48,337 bases of DNA, from assembly GCA_016288825.1 (NCBI GenBank), contig JAEELH010000209.1, forward strand, positions 1-48,337, given 5' to 3'. Numbering within the stretch: the stretch's first letter is position 1; every line of letters starts with the position of its first letter. The notes beneath the pieces are model-generated. The model was not told where the DNA came from. It was given only the letters and a program-made list of their open reading frames with translations, and searched no databases. This stretch comes from Lachnospiraceae bacterium (lineage in GTDB: Bacteria > Bacillota > Clostridia > Lachnospirales > Lachnospiraceae). Made by a program: the position numbers and the translations under genes. Positions 40,952-48,337 of this stretch are shown here, piece after piece.

Positions 40952-43900
40952 ATGGCCGAGTTATACGACAAGGTTAACAGTGATCTGAACTTTGTGGAAA
41001 GAGAAAAATCCGTTGAAAAGTTCTGGAAGGATCATGACATTTTCAAAAAGAGTATGGAGCAGCGTAAGGAGGGCGAGACTTACACATTCTACGACGGTCC
41101 CCCCACTGCCAATGGTAAGCCCCATATCGGACATGTTCTTACCAGAGTTATCAAGGATATGATCCCCCGATACCGTACTATGAAGGGATATTATGTTCCT
41201 CGTAAGGCAGGTTGGGATACCCATGGTCTTCCCGTTGAGCTGGAGGTAGAGAAGCTCATCGGTATCGATGGCAAGGATCAGATCGAAGCCTACGGTATAG
41301 AGCCTTTTATCAAAAAGTGTAAGGAATCCGTATGGAAGTACAAGGGTATGTGGGAGGATTTCTCCGGTACCGTTGGATTCTGGGCGGATATGGATGATCC
41401 TTACGTTACATATGAGGATGACTTTATTGAGAGTGAGTGGTGGGCCCTCAAGGAGATCTGGGATAAGAAACTCCTTTACAAGGGATTCAAGGTAGTTCCT
41501 TACTGCCCCCGTTGCGGAACACCTCTTTCAGCACAGGAGGTTGCTCAGGGATATAAGACAGTCAAGGAGCGTTCTGCAGTTGTCAGATTCAAGGTCGTAG
41601 GAGAGGATGCCTACTTCCTGGCATGGACAACCACACCCTGGACTCTTCCTTCCAACGTAGCACTCTGCGTTAACCCGCATGAGACTTATGTCAAGGCTAA
41701 GGCTATTGACGGTTATACATATTATATGGCAGAAGCCCTTTGCGAGTCCGTTCTCGGACAACTCACAGAGGATGCTGACAAGACTTCCGCTTACGAGATC
41801 CTTGAGACATACAAGGGAACAGATCTCGAGCGCAAGGAGTATGAGCCTCTGTATGAGTGTGCTGCACAGGCAGCAGACAAGCTTCACAAAAAGGCGTTTT
41901 ATGTAGTATGTGACGAGTACGTTACCATGACAGACGGTACCGGAATCGTTCATATCGCTCCCGCCTTCGGTGAGGACGATGCTCAGGTAGGCCGCAAGTA
42001 TGACCTCCCTCTGGTACAGATGGTTGATGAGAAGGGCTGCATGAAGGAGGAGACTCCTTTTGCAGGAATGAGATGTAAGCCTACTGAGTCCGAGATCGGA
42101 CACGGTGCTGTCAGCGCAGACCCCGAGGTTATCAAGGAACTTTCTTCCAGAAAGCTTCTTTTCGACGCACCAAAGTTCGAGCATGATTATCCTCATTGCT
42201 GGAGATGTGATACTCCCCTTCTTTACTTTGCAAGGGAGTCCTGGTTCATCAAGATGACAGCAGTCAAGGATGAGCTCATTGCTAATAACAACACAGTTAA
42301 CTGGATCCCCGAGTCCATCGGTAAGGGACGTTTCGGTGACTGGCTGGAGAATATCCAGGATTGGGGTATTTCAAGAAACAGATACTGGGGTACACCTCTC
42401 AATATCTGGGAGTGCCCGGACTGCGGAGAGCAGATGTCCATCGGTTCCCGCAAGGAGCTGGCTGAAAAGAGCGGCAATCCCGACAATGAGAAGCTGGAGC
42501 TTCACAGACCTTATATTGATGGTGTCAGGATCCCCTGCCCTAAGTGCGGCGGATCCATGGAGAGAGTACCGGAGGTTATTGACTGCTGGTTTGATTCCGG
42601 AGCCATGCCTTTTGCTCAGCACCATTATCCTTTTGAAAACGAGGATCTGTTTAAGCAGCAGTTCCCGGCAGCATTTATCTCCGAGGCTGTGGATCAGACA
42701 AGAGGCTGGTTCTATTCACTGATGGCAGAGAGTACGCTGCTTTTCAACAAGGCACCATATGAGAACGTTATCGTTCTCGGACACGTTCAGGATAAGAACG
42801 GACAGAAGATGTCCAAGTCCAAGGGCAATGCTGTGGATCCTTTTGATGCACTTGAGAAGTACGGAGCTGATGCGATCCGCTGGTATTTCTACATCAATTC
42901 AGCACCCTGGCTTCCCAACAGATTCCACGGTGAGGCGGTTCAGGAGGGACAGCGCAAGTTCCTTTCCACACTTTGGAATACCTATGCATTCTTTGTTTTA
43001 TATGCAAACATCGACGGCTTTGATGCTACAAAGTACGAGCTTAATTACGATAATCTTTGCGTAATGGACAGATGGATACTTTCCAGACTGATGACTACGG
43101 TCAAGGCTGTGGATGAAAACCTGTTCAATTATCGCATTCCCGAGGCTGCCAGAGCACTGGATTCCTTTGCAGAGGAACTTTCCAACTGGTATGTACGTCG
43201 TAGCCGCGAGAGATTCTGGGCTAAGGGCATGGAGCAGGACAAGATCGATGCTTACATGACCCTTTACACAACCCTTGTTACCATTGCCAAGGCTTCTGCT
43301 CCTATGGTTCCCTTCATGGCTGAGCAGATCTATCGCAATCTTGTTTGCACCATCGACAGCAGTGCACCTGAGAGCGTTCATCTTTGCGACTTCCCGGAGA
43401 TCCGCACCGAGTGGATCGACAGCAGTCTTGAGGAGAACATGGACGAGGTACTCAAGGTCGTTGTTTACGGACGTGCGGCACGTAACGCCTGCGGTATCAA
43501 GAACCGTCAGCCCATCGGACGGATGTTTATTAAGGCTCCTCATGAACTTTCAGAAGCAGATCTGGATATCATAAGGGACGAGCTCAATGTTAAGACCGCA
43601 GAGTTTGCATCGGATGTATCCATGTACACGACCTACATCTTTAAGCCTCAGCTTAAGACAGTAGGACCCAAGTACGGTAAGTTCCTCAAGGGCATCCAGC
43701 AGGCACTTTCAGAACTTGACGGTAATGCGGCTTACGGAGCGCTCAAGTCCGAAGGCGTACTTACACTTCCCGATGTGGATGCTTCCATCCGCCTTGCGGA
43801 AGAGGATCTTCTTATAACTCAGGTCAGTGCAGAAGGATTTGCATGCGACGGAGATAATGATGTCACTGTTGTACTCGATACCAATCTTTCTCCCGAGCTT

Positions 43901-44158
43901 ATCGAGGAGGGTTTTGTAAGAGAGTTGATCAGCAAGATCCAGACCATGCGTAAAGAAGCAGGCTTCGAGGTTATGGACAGGATCGTTGTGGGATATACAG
44001 GAAGCGAGAATATCGCAGGTATCTTTACACGCAATGATGAGCTTATCAGAGGTGAGGTTCTGGCAGATGCTATTTCTTCATCGGATGATGCCGGTGATTA
44101 TAAGAAAGACTGGAATATCAATGGTGAGTCAGTAACTCTTTCAGTAAAAAAACAGTAG
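40952..44158 (+). CDS. ileS: Isoleucyl-tRNA synthetase (long, type 2-like)
   Basis: 1068 residues from the ATG at 40952 (AELYDKVNSDLNFVERE), 9-10 bp after AGGAGAGAGG. The ORF also opens at 40916, but that extension crosses the ribosome-binding site. HIGH motif HIGH at 58-61 (GPPTANGKPHIGHV); KMSKS at 619-623. The editing domain holds WTTTPWTLPSN and GTGIVHIAPAFGEDD. VVPYCPRCGTPLSAQEVAQGYK in two parts, and the length with no C-terminal zinc finger, fit the eukaryote-like type 2 IleS, often mupirocin-tolerant; that trait is inference. glgP follows after 31 bp. Confidence 0.95.
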   Translation: MAELYDKVNSDLNFVEREKSVEKFWKDHDIFKKSMEQRKEGETYTFYDGPPTANGKPHIGHVLTRVIKDMIPRYRTMKGYYVPRKAGWDTHGLPVELEVEKLIGIDGKDQIEAYGIEPFIKKCKESVWKYKGMWEDFSGTVGFWADMDDPYVTYEDDFIESEWWALKEIWDKKLLYKGFKVVPYCPRCGTPLSAQEVAQGYKTVKERSAVVRFKVVGEDAYFLAWTTTPWTLPSNVALCVNPHETYVKAKAIDGYTYYMAEALCESVLGQLTEDADKTSAYEILETYKGTDLERKEYEPLYECAAQAADKLHKKAFYVVCDEYVTMTDGTGIVHIAPAFGEDDAQVGRKYDLPLVQMVDEKGCMKEETPFAGMRCKPTESEIGHGAVSADPEVIKELSSRKLLFDAPKFEHDYPHCWRCDTPLLYFARESWFIKMTAVKDELIANNNTVNWIPESIGKGRFGDWLENIQDWGISRNRYWGTPLNIWECPDCGEQMSIGSRKELAEKSGNPDNEKLELHRPYIDGVRIPCPKCGGSMERVPEVIDCWFDSGAMPFAQHHYPFENEDLFKQQFPAAFISEAVDQTRGWFYSLMAESTLLFNKAPYENVIVLGHVQDKNGQKMSKSKGNAVDPFDALEKYGADAIRWYFYINSAPWLPNRFHGEAVQEGQRKFLSTLWNTYAFFVLYANIDGFDATKYELNYDNLCVMDRWILSRLMTTVKAVDENLFNYRIPEAARALDSFAEELSNWYVRRSRERFWAKGMEQDKIDAYMTLYTTLVTIAKASAPMVPFMAEQIYRNLVCTIDSSAPESVHLCDFPEIRTEWIDSSLEENMDEVLKVVVYGRAARNACGIKNRQPIGRMFIKAPHELSEADLDIIRDELNVKTAEFASDVSMYTTYIFKPQLKTVGPKYGKFLKGIQQALSELDGNAAYGALKSEGVLTLPDVDASIRLAEEDLLITQVSAEGFACDGDNDVTVVLDTNLSPELIEEGFVRELISKIQTMRKEAGFEVMDRIVVGYTGSENIAGIFTRNDELIRGEVLADAISSSDDAGDYKKDWNINGESVTLSVKKQ

Positions 44159-44189
44159 ATATCAACCTGTGTTTATAGAGGAGGATCAG

Positions 44190-46649
44190 ATGAAACTGGA
44201 CAGCAGACTGGAAAAGGAAACATTTAAGGAACAGGTAAAAAAGAATGTCAAGCGTCTTTTCCGTAAGGATTTCAAGGAGGCTTCAGACAAGGAGATCTAT
44301 CAGGCGGTTGCTCTTGCAGCTAAGGATGTTGTGATAGATCAGTGGATGGCTACCCAGGACGCCATGGAACAGCAGGACCCCAAGACAGTTTATTACATGT
44401 CAATGGAGTTCCTCATCGGAAGACTTTTAGGAAACAACCTTATCAGCCTTTGTGCTTACGATGAGATAAGAGAAGCCCTTGATGAACTTGGATTTGATAT
44501 CAATGTCATCGAGGATCAGGAGCCGGATCCCGCACTTGGTAACGGTGGTCTCGGTCGTCTTGCAGCTTGCTTTTTGGAGTCTCTTTCAAGTCTTGGTTAT
44601 GCAGCATATGGCTGTGGTATCCGTTATCGTTACGGTATGTTCCGTCAGAAGATCGAGGACGGTTATCAGAGAGAAGTTCCGGATGATTGGTTGCATGACA
44701 GCTATCCTTTCGAACTTAAGCGCAGTGAGTATTCCTACGAGGTTAAGTTCGGCGGATATGTTCGCAGCGAGAATCTTCCCGACGGACGTATCCAGTTCAT
44801 CCATGAGGGCTACAATTCCGTAATCGCGGTTGCTTATGATATGCCTGTTGTGGGATACAACAACAGCGTTGTCAATTCTCTTATAATCTGGGATGCTGAG
44901 CCTAAGCAGGTATTTTCACTTGAGTCCTTTGATAAGGGTGACTATGCCAAGGCGGTTGAGGATGAGAACCTTGCACGTTCACTTGTAGAGGTACTTTACC
45001 CCAACGATAACCATATCTCAGGTAAGGAACTTCGTCTTAAGCAGCAGTATTTCTTTGTATCTGCTTCACTTCAGAGAGCGATCCAGAGATATAAGAAGAA
45101 TCATGATGATATCCATAGGATGCCTGAAAAAGTCGTTTTCCAGATGAACGATACACATCCTACCCTTACTGTTGCAGAGCTGATGCGTATCCTTATGGAT
45201 GAGGAAGGTCTCGGCTGGGATGAGGCATGGGATATCACAACTCACTGTGTTGCATACACCAACCATACCATTATGGCAGAGGCACTTGAGAAGTGGCCCA
45301 TTGAGATCTTCTCAAGACTTCTTCCCCGTGTTTACAATATCATCGAGGAGATCAACCGCAGATTCTGTCTTGCCATCGAGACAAAGTTTGCTCATGATTC
45401 CGCACGTATCGCAAGAATGGCTATCATCTATGATGGTCAGGTACGCATGGCACATCTTGCGATCTGCGCCGGTTTCTCAGTCAATGGTGTTGCAAGACTT
45501 CATACAGAGATCCTGAAGAACGAGTCTCTTCATGATTTCTATGAGATGTATCCCAACAAGTTCAATAACAAGACCAATGGTATTACCCAGAGGCGTTTCC
45601 TGCTCCATGCCAATCCTCTTCTTGCAAAGTGGGTTACGGACAGGATCGGAGATGGCTGGATCACAGACCTTTCACAGATGAAAAAACTTGCTCTTTTTGC
45701 AGATGATGAAAAGGCTCAGCAGGAATTCAGAAATATCAAGTACAAGAACAAGGTTCGCCTTGCAAAGTACATCCAAGAGCATAACGGCATAACCGTAGAC
45801 CCCAACTCCATTTTTGATGTACAGGTTAAGCGTCTTCATGAGTACAAGAGACAGCTGCTTAACATTCTCCACGTAATGTATCTTTACAACAAGATCAAGG
45901 AGAATCCCGATCTCAAGATCACTCCCCGTACATTTATCTTCGGAGCTAAGGCAGCTGCCGGATATCGTATTGCAAAGCTTACAATTAAACTTATCAACAA
46001 TGTAGCTGCTGTTATCAATAACGATCGCAGTATCAACGGCAAGCTTAAGGTTGTATTTATTGAGGATTACCGCGTAAGTAACGCTGAGTGGATCTTTGCT
46101 GCCAGTGATGTTTCAGAGCAGATCTCTACTGCCAGCAAGGAGGCATCAGGTACAGGCTGCATGAAGTTTATGCTTAACGGTGCTCTTACGATCGGTACCA
46201 TGGACGGAGCCAATGTTGAGATGGCTGAGGAGATGGGCGAGGAGAACATGTTCATCTTCGGTATGAGTGCACAGGAAGTTATCCAGCACGAGCATGACAG
46301 AGATTACAATCCCATGGACATCTTCAACAGCAATCAGGAGATCCGCAAGGTTCTTATGCAGCTGGTCAACGGCTATTACAGTCCTAACGATCCTGAGATG
46401 TTCAGAGATATTTACAATTCTCTTCTTAACACAGAGTGCACACAGTATGCTGATACTTACTTTATCCTTAAGGACTTTGATTCATATGCTAAGGCTCAGG
46501 AAGAAGTTGAGAAGGCATACGAGGACGAGGCCGGATGGACAAAGAAGGCTATCCTCAATGTGGCTAACGTTGGTAAGTTCTCATCAGATCGTACGATCCA
46601 GGAGTATGTTAATGACATCTGGCATCTCGATAAGATGACTATCGAGTGA
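44190..46649 (+). CDS. glgP: Glycogen/maltodextrin phosphorylase
   Basis: 819 residues from the ATG at 44190 behind a GAGGAGGA site. It releases glucose 1-phosphate from alpha-1,4-glucans using PLP as a phosphate-handling cofactor. Signatures: YYMSMEFLIGRLLGNNL, DPALGNGGLGRLAACFLES, TNHTIMAEALEKWP, VQVKRLHEYKRQLLN and the PLP site GTGCMKFMLNGALTIGTMDG with lysine K659. The residue two before that lysine is Cys657, where the family usually has Asn (GTGNMKF). The C-terminal part (DGANVEMAEEMGEENMFIFGM) is notably like the animal enzymes. It is probably cotranscribed with the clpX-like gene 18 bp downstream. Confidence 0.94.
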   Translation: MKLDSRLEKETFKEQVKKNVKRLFRKDFKEASDKEIYQAVALAAKDVVIDQWMATQDAMEQQDPKTVYYMSMEFLIGRLLGNNLISLCAYDEIREALDELGFDINVIEDQEPDPALGNGGLGRLAACFLESLSSLGYAAYGCGIRYRYGMFRQKIEDGYQREVPDDWLHDSYPFELKRSEYSYEVKFGGYVRSENLPDGRIQFIHEGYNSVIAVAYDMPVVGYNNSVVNSLIIWDAEPKQVFSLESFDKGDYAKAVEDENLARSLVEVLYPNDNHISGKELRLKQQYFFVSASLQRAIQRYKKNHDDIHRMPEKVVFQMNDTHPTLTVAELMRILMDEEGLGWDEAWDITTHCVAYTNHTIMAEALEKWPIEIFSRLLPRVYNIIEEINRRFCLAIETKFAHDSARIARMAIIYDGQVRMAHLAICAGFSVNGVARLHTEILKNESLHDFYEMYPNKFNNKTNGITQRRFLLHANPLLAKWVTDRIGDGWITDLSQMKKLALFADDEKAQQEFRNIKYKNKVRLAKYIQEHNGITVDPNSIFDVQVKRLHEYKRQLLNILHVMYLYNKIKENPDLKITPRTFIFGAKAAAGYRIAKLTIKLINNVAAVINNDRSINGKLKVVFIEDYRVSNAEWIFAASDVSEQISTASKEASGTGCMKFMLNGALTIGTMDGANVEMAEEMGEENMFIFGMSAQEVIQHEHDRDYNPMDIFNSNQEIRKVLMQLVNGYYSPNDPEMFRDIYNSLLNTECTQYADTYFILKDFDSYAKAQEEVEKAYEDEAGWTKKAILNVANVGKFSSDRTIQEYVNDIWHLDKMTIE

Positions 46650-46667
46650 TGCCAAGTAGGAGGTTTT

Positions 46668-48251
46668 ATGCCCGATAACACCAATCATGACAATGATGGA
46701 GAATACGAGGAGATCTGTTACGTTTGCCGGAGACCCGAAAGCGTAGCAGGACACCTCATCAGGATACCCGGAAATATCTGTATCTGTTCCGACTGCATGC
46801 AGAAGACCTTTGATACTATGGGAGCCTTTGGTTTTGGCGGAATGCCGGGCTATCCCATGGGTGGAGATTCCGTGCCTCAGCCACCTGCGCAGAGTACGGA
46901 ATCAGACAAAGCTGCTGAGTCGGGGGATGCTGACAAGGCATCCGCGTCTAAGGATCAGGGTCTTAACAATATAGACTTCTCGGGATTCCCCAATATCGGT
47001 ATGGTCAGCCTGTCTGACCTTACCAGCCTTTTTGCAGGCGCGCCTCCCGTTCCCCAGAACCAGAAGCTTAAAAAGCGCAAGGAAAAGGAAAAAAGGAGAG
47101 ATGAGGCATTTGAGCCGGTTATCGATATAACCAATATTCCCCCGCCTCATCAGATCAAGGCCAAGCTTGATGAGTACGTAGTCGGACAGGAAAAAGCCAA
47201 AAAGATCATGTCCGTTGCCGTTTATAACCACTACAAGAGGGTTATAGGTTCGGAAAATATATTGGAAGATGATGATCCCGTTGAGATCGAAAAAAGCAAT
47301 ATGCTTATGGTAGGTCCTACGGGAAGCGGAAAGACTTATCTTGTACGCACACTTGCCAGATTATTGGATGTTCCGCTGGCTATTACCGACGCCACTTCAC
47401 TTACAGAGGCAGGCTATATCGGTGACGATATTGAGAGCGTTGTTTCCAAACTTTTGGCTAATGCCGACAATGATGTAGAAAGAGCACAAAAAGGAATCAT
47501 TTTCATCGACGAGATCGACAAGCTTGCCAAGAAAAGAAATGCGCATACCAGAGATGTTTCCGGCGAGTCTGTTCAGCAGGGAATGCTCAAGCTGTTAGAG
47601 GGTGCGGAGATCGAGGTTCCTGTGGGAGCCAGCAGCAAAAATGCCATGGTTCCCATGACGACCATCGATACCAGCAATATCCTTTTTATCTGCGGCGGAG
47701 CTTTTCCGGATCTTGCGGATATCATTAAGGAGAGGCTCAATAAAAGCTCATCCATGGGATTTGTTTCAGATCTCAAGGATAAGTATGATGAGGATGAAAA
47801 CATCCTGGAAAAGGTTACGGTTGAGGATATCAGAAAGTTCGGAATGATCCCGGAGTTTATCGGACGTCTTCCGGTTATCTTTGCACTTCAACCTTTGTCT
47901 ACAGAGATGCTTGTCCGAATTTTGACTGAGCCTAAGAATGCGATCATCAAGCAGTATCGAAAGCTTTTGTCTTATGACGAAGTAGGACTCGAGTTTGAGG
48001 ATGATGCACTTGTATACATAGCGGAAAAGGCAAAAGAAAGAGAATTAGGTGCCAGAGCACTTCGATCAATTATCGAGGAGTTCATGATGGATATCATGTA
48101 TGAGATCCCCAAGGATTCCAACATCGGAACGGTAGTTATTACCAGGGACTATCTTGAAAAGAAGGGTGCACCCCAGATCACCATGAGAGGAAATGAGAGG
48201 ACTGCACTTCATACATATACCCGCCCTGCCATCGGCGGTCAGGATGCATGA
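46668..48251 (+). CDS. clpX: Divergent ClpX-like AAA+ unfoldase
   Basis: 527 residues, about 100 more than typical ClpX. The N-terminal zinc finger has four cysteines (C17, C20, C40, C43). A roughly 115-residue linker follows that is Gly/Pro-rich, then acidic, then Lys-rich (KKRKEKEKRRDE). The AAA+ core starts at KLDEYVVGQEKAKK (about 166). Walker A is GPTGSGKT (216-223), the pore loop GYIG (249-252), Walker B GIIFIDEIDK and sensor 2 GARALRS. The ClpP-docking loop is present as SMGF (362-365). The RKH pore loop of ordinary ClpX is replaced by SSKN (322-325). No clpP or tig is adjacent, so this may be a second ClpX paralogue with altered substrate choice; the symbol is tentative. Confidence 0.82.
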   Translation: MPDNTNHDNDGEYEEICYVCRRPESVAGHLIRIPGNICICSDCMQKTFDTMGAFGFGGMPGYPMGGDSVPQPPAQSTESDKAAESGDADKASASKDQGLNNIDFSGFPNIGMVSLSDLTSLFAGAPPVPQNQKLKKRKEKEKRRDEAFEPVIDITNIPPPHQIKAKLDEYVVGQEKAKKIMSVAVYNHYKRVIGSENILEDDDPVEIEKSNMLMVGPTGSGKTYLVRTLARLLDVPLAITDATSLTEAGYIGDDIESVVSKLLANADNDVERAQKGIIFIDEIDKLAKKRNAHTRDVSGESVQQGMLKLLEGAEIEVPVGASSKNAMVPMTTIDTSNILFICGGAFPDLADIIKERLNKSSSMGFVSDLKDKYDEDENILEKVTVEDIRKFGMIPEFIGRLPVIFALQPLSTEMLVRILTEPKNAIIKQYRKLLSYDEVGLEFEDDALVYIAEKAKERELGARALRSIIEEFMMDIMYEIPKDSNIGTVVITRDYLEKKGAPQITMRGNERTALHTYTRPAIGGQDA

Positions 48252-48258
48252 TTTTTTC

Positions 48259-48287
48259 TTTACATTTTGAAGGTTTGACGTTATAAT
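48259..48287 (+). promoter_or_regulatory. Sigma-A promoter for the gene past the right edge
   Basis: TTTACA (48259-48264), a 17-bp spacer and a perfect TATAAT (48282-48287). A GGAGG ribosome-binding site lies at 48329-48333, so the next start codon should fall within a few bases of the window end. Confidence 0.75.
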
Positions 48288-48337
48288 ACATCAGTGTGTT
48301 AGAGTATATAACCCTAAGTAAACAAGACGGAGGAAAA

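Noticed and set aside
41528-42196. 222-codon minus-strand ORF
   Set aside because: It is antisense to the ileS editing domain, with no recognisable motif; the sense frame is fully conserved.

Overview
The window reads as chromosomal DNA from an anaerobic Clostridia bacterium, most likely a Lachnospiraceae member of the Butyrivibrio/Roseburia type. The reasons are strong AGGAGG ribosome-binding sites, sigma-A promoters with 17-bp spacers, a nusB-xseA-xseB-ispA-dxs-tlyA-nadK-recN block, a ThrH-type phosphatase, a DUF6033-like protein, c-di-GMP proteins and a very large secreted surface protein. Family-level placement is inference from gene content. Every gene I can support lies on the + strand. 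No tRNA, rRNA, CRISPR array, transposase or phage gene was seen.

Layout. 32-4223: a small DAK/FakA-C-like protein, hypB, a 932-residue Fe-S flavoprotein and hypA, a nickel/redox cluster. 4280-7406: an EAL-PAS-GGDEF c-di-GMP protein and thrH. 7520-9391: a DUF6033-like protein and a membrane-anchored endonuclease/exonuclease/phosphatase-fold protein behind their own promoter. 9403-12231: a YitT membrane protein, a 76-aa unknown, an HD-GYP phosphodiesterase and endonuclease III. 12315-21018: an Asp23/Gls24 gene with its own promoter and terminator, then the nusB-to-recN housekeeping operon for transcription, DNA repair, isoprenoid precursors and NADP. Between nadK and recN, where argR/ahrC often sits, there is instead a 260-bp highly structured element. 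It has a 17-bp perfect terminal inverted repeat, and its right arm is shared with a terminator. 21050-23743: galT and a polytopic membrane protein (DUF5692-like).

23744-24301 is a 558-bp non-coding stretch with hairpins, direct repeats, a 7-bp tandem repeat, a terminator and a folded leader. It precedes a 2366-residue secreted protein (24302-31402) made of beta-helix, InlB-like, YDG, BIG2 and low-complexity modules. 31403-31740 is a second non-coding stretch holding a terminator and a promoter. From 31741 to 40864, eight genes overlap or nearly touch (mtnA, a THUMP RNA methyltransferase, a papain-like peptidase, a cell-wall amidase, an RdgB-type pyrophosphatase, a YfcE-type phosphoesterase, a GH42 beta-galactosidase and a MalY/PatB lyase) and look like one transcription unit. 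The window ends with ileS behind an extended -10 promoter, glgP, a divergent clpX-like gene, and the promoter and ribosome-binding site of a gene that starts just past the right edge.

The items most worth following up are the nadK-recN element, the hypB-flavoprotein-hypA cluster, the divergent ClpX-like ATPase and the giant surface protein with its leader.
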